DNA of 64,000 bases, from NCBI GenBank assembly GCA_023229945.1, contig JALNYH010000009.1, positions 8,416 through 72,415 on the forward strand, given 5' to 3'. The stretch is from Arcobacteraceae bacterium. Lineage in GTDB: Bacteria > Campylobacterota > Campylobacteria > Campylobacterales > Arcobacteraceae. Position numbers and translations under genes: made by a program. Under the pieces are notes generated by a model. It was not told the DNA's origin, ran no database searches, and saw only the letters and a program-made list of their open reading frames with translations. This document shows, in pieces, positions 1 through 8,092 of the stretch (positions are counted from its first letter, which is position 1; the number at the start of each line of letters is the position of its first letter).

Positions 1-228
1 GTAAGCGAAGAAGTGGCTCGTGATAGAGTTCTAGGTCGTGCAAGAGGTGCTGATGATAATAATGAAGTTTTCAACAACAGAATGAAAGTTTATACAGAAC
101 CTTTAGCTGAAATTCAAGCGTTTTATACAGCAAAACAACTATTACACAAAATCAATGGTGAAAGAACTATTGAAGAGATAGTTGATGATATGGATAACTT
201 TATTCAAAATAGAATTAAAACTTGCTAA
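1..228 (+). CDS. adk: Adenylate kinase, C-terminal part (5' end outside window)
   Basis: Last 75 codons of adenylate kinase, the cytosolic enzyme that interconverts ATP plus AMP with two ADP. The frame is open from base 1 ([10 protein letters not shown]), so the gene begins outside the window and the GTG at 13 is internal. Seen here are the conserved arginine-rich stretch [16 protein letters not shown] and the [13 protein letters not shown] helix, both typical of the C-terminal core of Adk. The P-loop and LID are not in view. The next gene on the strand is a MoCF-domain gene about 95 bases on, with ppa after that. Confidence 0.9.
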   Translation, partial: VSEEVARDRVLGRARGADDNNEVFNNRMKVYTEPLAEIQAFYTAKQLLHKINGERTIEEIVDDMDNFIQNRIKTC

Positions 229-323
229 TTTAGATATTAGTTGGTAGGCTGTAGAGGGTAGGTGGTAGAGAGGAACGCCAGTTTTAACTTGTATTCTTCA
301 ATACACTAAATAAAGAGGTATAT
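229..323. repeat. Intergenic GGAACGCCAG repeat, copy 1
   Basis: A run of TAG/GTAG-rich degenerate repeats ends in GGAACGCCAG (272-281) followed by TTTTAACT. A near-identical arrangement lies at the extreme right of the window (63983-63992, followed by CTTTAGCT). Both lie next to genes but outside them. No gene was seen here, and an ordinary SD for the next gene follows at about 314-318. Confidence 0.4.
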
Positions 324-1067
324 ATGAAAAAGCCAAATTTCTATACGGTCATAATAGGTACAGAGCTACTAAATGGTAGAAGAAAAGATGACCATTTTGC
401 GTTTGTAAATAGTGAGCTTTTAAAAAGAGGTTTTGAACACAAAGCCTCTTTTGTTATCAAAGATGAGCCAAAGTTTATAGAAGATGTTTTTGCTCTTGTA
501 AAAGCTGATGAGCAAAGTGTGATGTTTTGCTTTGGAGGCATTGGTGCAACTCCTGATGATTATACTCGAAAGGCAGCTGCAAATGTTTTTCGTGATGGAA
601 ATATGGAGATAAATACTCGTGCCAAAGAGCTTATTTATGAGCGATTTGGTGATGATATGTATCCCCATCGTATAAATATGGCAAATTTACCTGTAAATGT
701 AGGGCTACTTAAAAATGTAGTTTCAAATGTACCAGGTTTTTGCATAGATGATAGATTTTTCTTTTCTCCAGGGTTTCCGTCTATGGCTAGAGATATGGTA
801 CTTGAAGCACTAGATAAGTTCTACACAAAAGGGCAAGAAAAATTTAGCTTAGTTTTGACAGCATACACATCTGAAAATACTTTGATAGATGTTATGGAAA
901 AAGTTGATGAAAATGTGGACTTGTCATCTTTACCACAAATGCTAGGTGATATAAGAAAAACTATCATATCAATAAGTGGGTACGAGGAGAAGAGTGTGCA
1001 GAGAAATTTTGCACTTTTTACAGACTTTTTAGAAAAAGAAAAAATACAATTTAACTTAGGAGAGTAA
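324..1067 (+). CDS. CinA-type MoCF/molybdopterin-binding domain protein
   Basis: A 247-residue cytosolic protein resembling the N-terminal COG1058 (CinA) domain. The start MKKPNFYTVIIGTELLNGRR carries the IGTELLNG motif, and FCFGGIGATPDDYTRKA (about residues 70-86) is the GG(I/L)GPTxDD-like loop of the molybdopterin-binding fold. The C-terminal nicotinamide-nucleotide amidase domain of full CinA (over 400 residues) is absent, as in other stand-alone family members. AGAGG lies about 7 bases before the ATG. The biochemical role of stand-alone members is unclear, so no symbol is given. Confidence 0.75.
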   Translation: MKKPNFYTVIIGTELLNGRRKDDHFAFVNSELLKRGFEHKASFVIKDEPKFIEDVFALVKADEQSVMFCFGGIGATPDDYTRKAAANVFRDGNMEINTRAKELIYERFGDDMYPHRINMANLPVNVGLLKNVVSNVPGFCIDDRFFFSPGFPSMARDMVLEALDKFYTKGQEKFSLVLTAYTSENTLIDVMEKVDENVDLSSLPQMLGDIRKTIISISGYEEKSVQRNFALFTDFLEKEKIQFNLGE

Positions 1068-1099
1068 AATCTCTCATTTTAAATAGATGAAATAAGAGT

Positions 1100-1180
1100 A
1101 ACTCTATTTTAAGCTATATCAAGGCGAAATAATGAAACTTACCAAACGGTAAGTGAAATTGTTTCAACGCAGATAGAGTT
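1100..1180. repeat. CGTT...GCCT dyad repeat, copy R1
   Basis: An imperfect palindrome between the MoCF gene and ppa. Outer arms are AACTCTAT (1100-1107) and ATAGAGTT (1173-1180). Inside are CTATATCAAGGCG (1114-1126) and CAACGCAG (1165-1172), and the centre is a perfect ACTTACC-AAAC-GGTAAGT hairpin (about 1137-1154). Read on the minus strand it aligns with the two copies at 18926-18988 and 19018-19077 (CTA..CTGCGTTG....TACNNNGTA....GCCTTG.TA.TAG). The hairpin centre is kept while its sequence changes, which suggests selection on RNA or cruciform structure. Confidence 0.6.
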
Positions 1181-1280
1181 TAAAAGAGAGTTAAAAAACT
1201 AATATATTGTTAATAATTCTTTATGGTAAATAATAGATATAAATAGCTATTATTTTATATAATTAAAAGGAGAGATTTGT

Positions 1281-1799
1281 ATGTTTATAGATAAAATCCC
1301 ATGTGGTGAAAACCCAGAAAAAGTAAATGCTTTGATAGAAATCCCTTATGGATCAAGTGTAAAGTATGAAGTAGATAAAGAAACAGGTGCTGTTGTAGTA
1401 GATAGAATGCTTTATAGTGCTATGTATTATCCAGCAAATTATGGTTTCGTACCAAATACATTAGCTGATGATGGTGATCCTGCTGATATTTTAGTTCTTG
1501 GTGAATTACCACTTCAAGCTGGAAGCGTGATCAAATGTAGACTTATTGGTGTACTTGTAATGGAAGATGAAGCTGGTATGGATGAAAAACTAGTTGCTGT
1601 TCCTGTAACAAAAATTGATCCTACTTTTGAAGGTATCAACTCATTAGATGATTTACCAAAATCTCAACTAAACAAAATCAAAAATTTCTTTGAAACTTAC
1701 AAAATGTTAGAACCAAACAAATGGGTAAAAGTAAAAGAATATGGTGATAAAGAAATGGCAACTGCTATTTTAGATAAAGCTATAAAAGCTTACAAATAA
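1281..1799 (+). CDS. ppa: Inorganic pyrophosphatase (family I)
   Basis: Soluble family I pyrophosphatase, 172 residues, the usual bacterial length. It hydrolyses PPi to two phosphates and pulls biosynthetic reactions forward. The metal-binding signature DDGDPADILVL is near residues 65-75, and YYPANYGFVPNT lies just before it, as in the family. AAAAGGAGAG precedes the ATG. It follows adk and the MoCF gene on the same strand, but the repeat between suggests its own transcript. A 12-bp-stem hairpin follows the stop. Confidence 0.95.
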   Translation: MFIDKIPCGENPEKVNALIEIPYGSSVKYEVDKETGAVVVDRMLYSAMYYPANYGFVPNTLADDGDPADILVLGELPLQAGSVIKCRLIGVLVMEDEAGMDEKLVAVPVTKIDPTFEGINSLDDLPKSQLNKIKNFFETYKMLEPNKWVKVKEYGDKEMATAILDKAIKAYK

Positions 1800-1812
1800 C
1801 GCATTCACCGTT

Positions 1813-1841
1813 CACATAATGAATAATTAATTCATTATGTG
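1813..1841. terminator. Hairpin after ppa
   Basis: CACATAATGAAT-AATTA-ATTCATTATGTG, a perfect 12-bp stem starting 14 bases after the ppa stop. The following bases (ATATTTTG) are only a weak U tract, so it may act as a 3' stabiliser or weak terminator. Confidence 0.5.
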
Positions 1842-1862
1842 ATATTTTGAATAAATTTATGG

Positions 1863-1868
1863 TATAAT
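1863..1868 (+). promoter_or_regulatory. -10 element (TATAAT) for leader ORF and CNNM gene
   Basis: A perfect TATAAT preceded by AT-rich sequence without a clear -35, which is normal for sigma-70 promoters in Campylobacterota. The predicted transcript would begin near 1875, about 30 bases before the leader ORF ATG. Confidence 0.55.
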
Positions 1869-1905
1869 GTCATTTCAAAAAATTTTTTACTAAAGGAATG
1901 ATTTA

Positions 1906-1962
1906 ATGTCTTCGGATCGTAGGTGCTATTTGCCTTTTTCTTCACAGGAGTGTAAGATATGA
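1906..1962 (+). CDS. Leader peptide of 18 codons coupled to the CNNM gene
   Basis: A short ORF encoding MSSDRRCYLPFSSQECKI. AAAGGA (1891-1897 region) sits ahead of its ATG. Its TGA (1960-1962) overlaps the ATG of the membrane protein gene (1959-1961) as ATGA, so the two would be translationally coupled. It has two Cys, two Arg and one Pro and is unlike the N-terminus of any family member I know. The placement (promoter, short leader, transporter-type gene) resembles sensory leader ORFs such as those ahead of Mg2+ transporters, but that role is an inference. Confidence 0.5.
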   Translation: MSSDRRCYLPFSSQECKI

Positions 1963-3038
1963 CACTTCTACTAACATATTTATCTATCGCGTTATTTGTT
2001 TCATTTGTTTGCTCTATCTTAGAAGCTGTTTTATTGTCTAGTACAAATTCATATATTGAAACTCTAGCAAAAGATGGTAATTTAAAGACTGTTGAGTTAT
2101 TAAAGAAACTCAAATCAAATATAGACAGACCAATTTCATCTATTTTAATATTAAATACATTTGCACACACCATGGGTGCAGCTGGTGTCGGAGCTCAAGC
2201 ACAAATTTTATTTGGTGAGGAATGGCAAACGGCTATTGCTTTTGTTTTAACATTATTAATACTTTATGTATCTGAAATAATACCAAAAACTATAGGTGCT
2301 ATTTATTGGAAAAAATTACTTATTCCTTCGGCGTATACAATATCTTTTATGATTAAAGTCACATATCCTCTTGTTTGGTTTTCTGGACTTATTACAAATT
2401 ATATTTCAAAAGGTAAAAGTAAAGATAGTAATATTTTTTCTAGAGATGAAATTATGGCTGTTGTTGCTATGGGTGAAAGAGATGGTTCTATTTTATCAAA
2501 AGAAAGTAATCTAATAGAAAATCTTTTGAAGCTAAAAAATATCAAAACAAAAGATATTATGACTCCAAGAAGTGTTGTTTTTGCTATGAAAGCTTCTATG
2601 AGTGTAGGTGAAGCAGTTGAAGATGATAAAATGTATATTCATTCAAGAATCCCTATTTATGAAGAATCTATTGATGATATTATGGGTGTTGTATTTAGCC
2701 AAACTATTTTAGAAGAGAGTGTTGAAGAACGAGATGATTCACTTCTAAAAGATATTATGGTGCCAGTTCATAAAATATCTGAAAATGTTCCAGTATCAGC
2801 TTTGATTGATTTATTTATTAAAAGAAAAACACATCTATTTATTGTACATGACAACTATGGACAAACAAGTGGTGTTGTAAGCTTAGAAGATGCTATTGAG
2901 ACACTTTTAGGTGTTGAAATCGTTGATGAAATGGACGAAGTTGAAGATATGCAAGCTTTCGCAAAAGACAGAAGCAAACAATTCCAAGATAGAATGCTTT
3001 TAGAAAAGAAAAGACTAGAAAAAATCAGACTATCATAG
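1959..3038 (+). CDS. CNNM/CorC-type membrane protein (DUF21 plus CBS pair)
   Basis: A 359-residue inner-membrane protein. The N-terminal DUF21 domain has about four hydrophobic segments (residues 1-25, about 60-80, 85-110, 120-145) with the family-typical acidic/Pro motifs SEIIPKTIGA and a TRDEIMAVV-like segment (SRDEIMAVVAMGERDG). A cytosolic CBS pair follows (TKDIMTPRSVVF, then KDIMVPVHKIS and GVVSLEDAIETLLG). The CorC_HlyC C-terminal domain is missing. Relatives are implicated in Mg2+/Co2+ homeostasis and were once called haemolysins. The start overlaps the leader ORF by ATGA. Confidence 0.85.
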   Translation: MTLLLTYLSIALFVSFVCSILEAVLLSSTNSYIETLAKDGNLKTVELLKKLKSNIDRPISSILILNTFAHTMGAAGVGAQAQILFGEEWQTAIAFVLTLLILYVSEIIPKTIGAIYWKKLLIPSAYTISFMIKVTYPLVWFSGLITNYISKGKSKDSNIFSRDEIMAVVAMGERDGSILSKESNLIENLLKLKNIKTKDIMTPRSVVFAMKASMSVGEAVEDDKMYIHSRIPIYEESIDDIMGVVFSQTILEESVEERDDSLLKDIMVPVHKISENVPVSALIDLFIKRKTHLFIVHDNYGQTSGVVSLEDAIETLLGVEIVDEMDEVEDMQAFAKDRSKQFQDRMLLEKKRLEKIRLS

Positions 3039-3049
3039 TCTGATTTTTT
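3021..3049 (+). terminator. Rho-independent terminator after CNNM gene
   Basis: AAAATCAGACTA-TCA-TAGTCTGATTTT followed by further T. The hairpin spans the stop codon (3036-3038). Confidence 0.8.
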
Positions 3050-3154
3050 AATTAATAACTAACAATTAAGAGTTAATAATTGTTGTGTTGCTTCGCAACT
3101 ATATAATTAATCGCTTTAGCGATACCATAGTTATTAATTATTCATTATTAACTA
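3050..3154. repeat. AT-rich intergenic inverted repeat, copy A
   Basis: Long arms made of TTAATTAATAACTAAC-type sequence flank two small hairpins, GTTGC-TTC-GCAAC and ATCGC-TTTA-GCGAT. The region lies between the convergent CNNM gene and znuA. A region built the same way lies at 42935-43050. No ORF is seen in it. Confidence 0.5.
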
Positions 3155-4036
3155 TTAGTTAGAAATCGCTTTCGCTAAATTTATAAGATTCTCATCCCAA
3201 TTTGGATTTAACGGACTTGCTTTTATTACTTTTATTCCTAGTTCATCAGCTATCACTTTTGCACTTTTGTCAGAAAACTCTGGTTGAGTAAAAATGGCTT
3301 TTATATTTTCTTCCCTAGCTTCTTTGATAAGCTCTACCAAAACAGCAGGTTTAGGCTCTTTGCCCTCTACTTCTACAGCAATTTGAATCAATCCATATTC
3401 ATGAGCAAAATATCCCCAAGCTGGATGAAATACCATAAATTTAGAATCTTTTGGTGTATCTTTTAGAATCTCTTTTATTTGAGATTGAACACTATCTATT
3501 TTATTGATTAATAGTTTATAATTTGCCTCATAAGTCTCACTATTTTGACTATCTATTGAGATAAGTTCATTATAGATATTTTTTGCAATCACTTTTATGT
3601 TTTGCGTAGATGTCCATACATGTGGGTCTTTAGATTCATCATCATGGTCATGATGTTGATGTCCATGGTCTTCATGCTCATCTTCTTCATGATGATGCTC
3701 TACCATAGATATTTTTTCTATCCCTTTTGCGGTATCTACAATTTTCAAAGATTTATTTTGATTCTGAAATCTTTTTAACCAAGCATTTTCAAACTCCACA
3801 CCAATTGCAAAATATATTTTTGCATCATTTAAATCTTTCATTTGAGACGCTTTTGGCTCATAAGAATGAGGAGAATTACCAGGCAATACCATAACAGATA
3901 CATTCACAAGCTCACCACCTATTGATTCTACAATTAGCTTTTGTGGAACTATACTTACTACTGTATTTACTTTTGCTACTAGCGAACTAGTAAATAATAC
4001 TGATATTATTAGCAATACTTTTCTAAAATTTTTCAC
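3155..4036 (-). CDS. znuA: Zinc ABC transporter substrate-binding protein ZnuA
   Basis: A periplasmic cluster A-I binding protein of 293 residues that delivers Zn2+ (less likely Mn2+) to a ZnuBC-type transporter. A signal peptide covers residues 1-21 (FRKVLLIISVLFTSSLVA). Visible are the metal-site motif GNSPHSYEPKASQM, the His/Asp-rich loop around 113-135 (EHHHEEDEHEDHGHQHHDHD) that marks zinc-type family members, DPHVW, and FHPAWGYFAHEYGL. The start is GTG at 4036, with AAGGAG eight bases upstream. The permease and ATPase are not adjacent; a matching pair lies at 39.1-40.6 kb. Two palindromic operators overlap its promoter. Confidence 0.9.
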   Translation of the reverse strand: MKNFRKVLLIISVLFTSSLVAKVNTVVSIVPQKLIVESIGGELVNVSVMVLPGNSPHSYEPKASQMKDLNDAKIYFAIGVEFENAWLKRFQNQNKSLKIVDTAKGIEKISMVEHHHEEDEHEDHGHQHHDHDDESKDPHVWTSTQNIKVIAKNIYNELISIDSQNSETYEANYKLLINKIDSVQSQIKEILKDTPKDSKFMVFHPAWGYFAHEYGLIQIAVEVEGKEPKPAVLVELIKEAREENIKAIFTQPEFSDKSAKVIADELGIKVIKASPLNPNWDENLINLAKAISN

Positions 4037-4051
4037 TTTGATTACTCCTTT

Positions 4052-4066
4052 TGCAACTTAGTTGCA
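4052..4066. promoter_or_regulatory. Zur/Fur-type operator, box 1
   Basis: TGCAACTTAGTTGCA, a perfect 7-1-7 palindrome. It covers the predicted znuA start point (minus-strand TATAAT at 4075-4070). An identical box starts 41 bp away. Confidence 0.75.
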
Positions 4067-4069
4067 TGA

Positions 4070-4081
4070 ATTATATATAAT
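4070..4081. promoter_or_regulatory. Back-to-back -10 elements of znuA and the Fur-family gene
   Basis: The palindromic ATTATATATAAT holds a TATAAT on the minus strand (4075-4070, znuA) and one on the plus strand (4076-4081, regulator gene). It sits exactly between the two identical operator boxes, so each predicted start point falls in or beside a box. Confidence 0.6.
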
Positions 4082-4092
4082 CTAAACTTATT

Positions 4093-4107
4093 TGCAACTT
4101 AGTTGCA
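4093..4107. promoter_or_regulatory. Zur/Fur-type operator, box 2
   Basis: Second perfect copy of TGCAACTTAGTTGCA, just downstream of the plus-strand -10 (4076-4081). This would repress the regulator's own promoter. Confidence 0.75.
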
Positions 4108-4142
4108 TTTTTGTTTTAATATTTTTTTAGATAAAATAAGAG

Positions 4143-4496
4143 ATGCAAAACTTATTTAACAACACCAATATAAAACCTACAACTGCTAGAATAAAATTAT
4201 TAGAGATTCTCAAAAATTCTCAAAAACCTTTAAGTTATGAAGATATTAAAGATTTCATTTCAATGGATAAGGCTACTTTTTATAGGAATATTACTCTTTT
4301 TGAGCAAGAAGAACTTATCAACAGTTTTGAGTCAAATGATAAAAAAAGATATTTTGAACTTACCTCAAATCCTCATGCACATTTTGTATGCAAAGTATGT
4401 CACAAAATAGAGTGTATGGATTTTCTAAATATTAATATCCCCAACTACAAAATAGACAATATTACAATAAGTGGGATTTGTAAAAATTGTCTATAA
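4143..4496 (+). CDS. Fur-family metalloregulator, Zur-like
   Basis: A short (117 residue) Fur-family repressor. A winged helix is seen at about 8-75 (PTTARIKLLEIL, MDKATFYRNITLFEQEELI). A dimerisation/metal region follows, with NPHAHFVCKVCHKIECMDF and a C-terminal ICKNCL, giving two CxxC pairs for the structural zinc site. The divergent znuA gene, shared palindromic boxes and lack of iron genes nearby point to zinc sensing. This is context-based; PerR or Fur roles are not excluded. The SD is weak (AGAG). Confidence 0.8.
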   Translation: MQNLFNNTNIKPTTARIKLLEILKNSQKPLSYEDIKDFISMDKATFYRNITLFEQEELINSFESNDKKRYFELTSNPHAHFVCKVCHKIECMDFLNINIPNYKIDNITISGICKNCL

Positions 4497-4522
4497 AGAG
4501 TCATTAGATTACCTCATCATCC

Positions 4523-7039
4523 CTATGCCTTACCAATAAATTCTTTAGAATTTGCATTTTCAATTATAAGTGTTGCTATGTCACCAATACTATTTGATAG
4601 TTCTTGTGTCTGAGAAGCTATCATTGCATTTGCCTGTGTTTGTTGGTCTAGTTGTGTTACGGCATCATTGATTTGTTCAATTCCTAGTAACTGTTCTTTT
4701 GAAGCATTCTCAATATCAGATATTAAATTGATAGTATAAGAAATATTTTGATTTAATTCACTATAACCTTTTATCATATCACTAGCTATTACTTTACCTT
4801 CATTTGCTTTTGATGTAGCATTTTCTACTATGTTTTTTATCTCTTTAGCAGCTTCAGCACTTCTTGAAGCAAGATTTCTAACCTCTGCAGCAACCACAGC
4901 AAATCCTTTTCCAGCTTCTCCTGCAGTTGCAGCTTCAACTGCAGCGTTTAGTGAAAGTATATTTGTTTGAAATGCAATCTGGTCTATTACACTTATTGCA
5001 TCATTGATAAGGCTCACTTGAATATTTATCTCTTCCATAGCAGTAGTTGTTTGATTTGCTAGTTTTTCACCTTGACTTGCACTAGAAGTTACACCATTGG
5101 CAAGCGATGACATTTTGGCTATATTTTCCGTATTGCTTCTTATATTACTTGTCATTTGTTCTAATGCTGCTGCTGTTTCTTCCAAAGATGAGGCTGCTTC
5201 ATTTGAACTTTGATTTAATTTATCTACATTTATAAGTAATATACTTGAACTCTCATCCAAAGTCAAACCATTAGATTTATTTTCTGCCAAAATATTTGAT
5301 ATAACATCACCAATTTCATTTACCATTATCGCTACTTTTGCATAAGGATTTGGAAATCTTGCAGTATAGTCTTGATTTTTGTATTTTTCAAGAACATCAA
5401 CTAATAAATTGGTATCTCTTGCAATAGTATATTCAAGATAATATCTTAAATCTTCCAAAAGATTTTTTAGTTCTTTTAGTGCAGGAGTATTGGTATCTTT
5501 TGATAGTTTTGCAAGATTGTTTCCACTTTTTAGTTCTTTTACAAACATTGATACAGATTCTACAAATTCATTATCTTCTTTTATAGTTGCAACTGTTTTT
5601 TCTATATTTTTATTTACCACTTGAGCCATTTGTCCAAATTCATCTTGGGAATCTATATTTAGTGTATTTATAGTTGAACTCTCTTTATTTACATATGAAA
5701 AAAAGCTTAATAACCCAGTTTGAAAAGTATTAAGTGGTTTAACAATTTGACTTTGTATAAATATCATTATACTCACAGCAATTACTATTAGTATTATTAG
5801 TGATACAAGGATAATAGTATTTCTTGTTTCATAAGCATTTTTTAGAGCTTCATCTTCATCAATTTCAGAAATCAATACCCATTTGGCTTGATTGAAAATA
5901 TCAAGAGTATTGTAAACACTTAATACATTGATATTTCTATAATCTTTGATAACCCAAGCTTTTGATTGGTTTTCAGAAGTACCTTTTAACCCCTCTATTG
6001 AAGAATCTGTTTTTATTTCCCATATACCTATAGTAGTACCTAGTGATTGAACTACTTTATCAGTTATCTCTTTTATAAATCTACTATCATTTCTCATTTT
6101 GTAGTCTTCTCCGACTAGATAACTTTCTCCACTATTTCCAAGCCCAGCTTCAACATATTTACCATCAAAACTCATAATATTGTTGATAACACCTATTGGC
6201 ATTTGGAAAATAAGTACACCTTGTTTTATTCCATCAATAAATATAGGTGTTGCAATAAAAGCAGCTGCTAGATTATAACTTGGCTCATATGGTACAAAAT
6301 CATCAAATGCAACTTCTCCTTCTTTTAGTGTCATTGCCTTTTGATATGCTCTTGCAATACCTGTATTAGAATATATCCCATTATTTAGATTTGTTGCAAA
6401 ATCTTTTTCTTTAAAATCAGTATAGATCAAATCTCCATCAATATTTACCATAAATATATCATATAGATTATATTTTCCCAAAAACATATCAAATGTTGAA
6501 TGATATTTTTTGTGAGCTTTCATATAACTACTTTCATATTTTTGATTGTAAACCATATTGTTTTTTTGACCTATTTTTTCTTCACTATCCACAATAAATA
6601 TATGTTGTGCAATCTTTCCGTTGAGGCTTTTTGGTAAATAGTTTTGAGTTTGTTGTCTTTGGGCTGAATTTGGTATTTGATAATTTACATTATTTAGAAA
6701 TTGGTTTTCATAATGTTCTATAGCTTCTTTAGTAATTTTATTTTCATCTAAACTTACCTCTTGATGCAATTTATAAAATCCTTCGTTAAATTCTTGAAAT
6801 GCTTCTTTTGTACCTTGTGAATTTGCTATAGAAACCAGTAACCCATCTAATTGTTCAAAATATGCTTCGATTTCACCTTTTTTTGCAGATGCTATAGATG
6901 ATAATTGAGCCAACCTAGCTTCTAATAAACTATTCATAGAATTTTTTATTGAAACAAAAGAAAGAGCTATTGCTAATACAAAAAGTGATGCCATTATAAC
7001 TGCAAGTAATTTGATTTTGATAGAGATAGGATTAAACAT
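4523..7039 (-). CDS. Methyl-accepting chemotaxis protein with large periplasmic sensor
   Basis: An 838-residue inner-membrane chemoreceptor. A transmembrane helix lies at about 10-32. A roughly 370-residue periplasmic region with Cache-like features follows ([28 protein letters not shown] and [21 protein letters not shown]). A second helix is near 410-432, then HAMP. The cytoplasmic coiled coil carries the hairpin tip [23 protein letters not shown], with Thr where enteric receptors have Arg. No CheR-binding NWETF-like tail is visible. The ligand is unknown. It is convergent with the Fur-family gene and stands alone, with no che genes nearby. Confidence 0.9.
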   Translation of the reverse strand: MFNPISIKIKLLAVIMASLFVLAIALSFVSIKNSMNSLLEARLAQLSSIASAKKGEIEAYFEQLDGLLVSIANSQGTKEAFQEFNEGFYKLHQEVSLDENKITKEAIEHYENQFLNNVNYQIPNSAQRQQTQNYLPKSLNGKIAQHIFIVDSEEKIGQKNNMVYNQKYESSYMKAHKKYHSTFDMFLGKYNLYDIFMVNIDGDLIYTDFKEKDFATNLNNGIYSNTGIARAYQKAMTLKEGEVAFDDFVPYEPSYNLAAAFIATPIFIDGIKQGVLIFQMPIGVINNIMSFDGKYVEAGLGNSGESYLVGEDYKMRNDSRFIKEITDKVVQSLGTTIGIWEIKTDSSIEGLKGTSENQSKAWVIKDYRNINVLSVYNTLDIFNQAKWVLISEIDEDEALKNAYETRNTIILVSLIILIVIAVSIMIFIQSQIVKPLNTFQTGLLSFFSYVNKESSTINTLNIDSQDEFGQMAQVVNKNIEKTVATIKEDNEFVESVSMFVKELKSGNNLAKLSKDTNTPALKELKNLLEDLRYYLEYTIARDTNLLVDVLEKYKNQDYTARFPNPYAKVAIMVNEIGDVISNILAENKSNGLTLDESSSILLINVDKLNQSSNEAASSLEETAAALEQMTSNIRSNTENIAKMSSLANGVTSSASQGEKLANQTTTAMEEINIQVSLINDAISVIDQIAFQTNILSLNAAVEAATAGEAGKGFAVVAAEVRNLASRSAEAAKEIKNIVENATSKANEGKVIASDMIKGYSELNQNISYTINLISDIENASKEQLLGIEQINDAVTQLDQQTQANAMIASQTQELSNSIGDIATLIIENANSKEFIGKA

Positions 7040-7397
7040 TTTGATTCCTATTAATTATTTTATCTAGTTTTTCATTATCTTAATATATGGCATAAAAAGC
7101 CAATACAATAAATAACACCTATTATATAGATAATAATATTATAGTATGCTTAAATGTGTATAAAATATATACAACAATAATGATTATATTTAATACATAG
7201 AAATTGTTTTAAAATTGAGCAATATTTTGTTCAACATAATAAGTTTAAGATATGGGATATAAATATTCTAAATAGTTTTACACTAACAAAAGTTTAACAC
7301 AAGCTTGTTATAATTTCAATGTACCAAAAAACAATACACAAATCAGACTAGAATAATCTCCTCCTAAGCTTTTTACTCTAGTCTTAAAAGCCACTTG
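7040..7397. other. 358-bp gap between chemoreceptor and response regulator
   Basis: AT-rich and without a convincing ORF. The left part (7040-7300) is the chemoreceptor upstream region. The right part holds an extended -10 and two hairpins that together look like a plus-strand small RNA (see 7321-7416). Confidence 0.6.
7306..7314 (+). promoter_or_regulatory. Extended -10 (TGTTATAAT) of candidate sRNA
   Basis: TGTTATAAT is an extended -10 match with no ORF behind it on the plus strand. The predicted start is near 7321. Confidence 0.5.
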
Positions 7398-7416
7398 TTA
7401 AGCACAAGTGGCTTTT
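7321..7416 (+). ncRNA. Candidate small RNA with CU-rich loop
   Basis: About 96 nt from the predicted start to the end of a terminator. Stem GACTAGA (7346-7352) pairs with TCTAGTC (7377-7383), and its loop shows CTCCTCC (7358-7364), complementary to GGAGGAG ribosome-binding sites. A strong second hairpin (7386-7416) with a TTTT end follows. Its 3' part is antisense to the last codons of the response-regulator gene. The layout resembles Campylobacterota sRNAs with C/U-rich loops (for example RepG of H. pylori), but this is an inference from structure only. Confidence 0.45.
7386..7416. terminator. Bidirectional terminator at end of response regulator
   Basis: AAAAGCCACTTG-TTAAGCA(C)-CAAGTGGCTTTT, a 12-bp stem with A and T runs on both sides. 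It spans the stop codon (7398-7400) of the minus-strand regulator and would also end a plus-strand transcript. Confidence 0.8.
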
Positions 7417-8069
7417 AACATATAACCACTTTTATATTTTGATTCTATCAAATCTTTTCCCAATACTCTCCTAATATTCCATATATGATATCTCAATACA
7501 TTTGACTTAGACTCACTACTACAAGGATAAATATTTTTTTCTAACTCTTCATTACAAATAAAGAATCCTCTATTTTTTATCAGATAATCCAACACATATA
7601 ATGACTGTATTTCTATTTCTATTGGATTCTTATTTTTATATATTTTTTTGTGAAAGATATCATAAATTATATTACAATCAAGTTCTATTTCCTCTTTATA
7701 AGTATGATAAGCTCTCTTAATCATCGCTTTTATTCTTAAAATTAATTCATCAACATCAGTATTCTTACTTAAAAAACCATCACAACCATTTTTAAATGAA
7801 TTGATAACCGAATTTGGAATTGATGTCAAAACCAGTTTCATAGTATTATCATTATATTCTCTTAACATTTTCATAATCTCATAACCATCAATTTGTGGTA
7901 CATTTATATCTATAATATATAAATCATAAACATTTTCAAAAATTTTATTTAAAAATTCCTGCCCATTATTGCAAGTTTCAACTATAAATTCTTTTTCTTC
8001 TAAAATATCTTTTATACTCTCTTGATAAAGTATATCATCTTCTAGAAACAGTATTTTTGTGCCCGTCAT
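7398..8069 (-). CDS. Orphan OmpR-type response regulator
   Basis: A 223-residue two-domain regulator. The receiver has FLEDD near the start, the phosphoacceptor in LYIIDINVPQIDGYEIM, LTS and a Lys in LSKN. A C-terminal winged helix follows (NEELEKNIYPCSS, VLRYHIWNIRRVLG, IESKYKSGYML). I place the start at ATG 8069 (MTGTKILF), because GGAG lies nine bases ahead of it inside the five extra codons of the upstream ATG at 8084. No histidine kinase lies next to it. The upstream operon's terminator ends about 24 bases before its start, leaving little room for a promoter, so readthrough may feed it. Confidence 0.85.
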   Translation of the reverse strand: MTGTKILFLEDDILYQESIKDILEEKEFIVETCNNGQEFLNKIFENVYDLYIIDINVPQIDGYEIMKMLREYNDNTMKLVLTSIPNSVINSFKNGCDGFLSKNTDVDELILRIKAMIKRAYHTYKEEIELDCNIIYDIFHKKIYKNKNPIEIEIQSLYVLDYLIKNRGFFICNEELEKNIYPCSSESKSNVLRYHIWNIRRVLGKDLIESKYKSGYMLKATCA

Positions 8070-8092
8070 TTTAAATCTCCACATCTAACGAC

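Noticed and set aside
183..228. Possible separate small gene at 13-228
   Set aside because: It is the open-frame tail of adk cut by the window edge.
1835..2173. Open frame on the minus strand across the CNNM gene start
   Set aside because: Mirror of the real gene and leader; no SD and no family resemblance.
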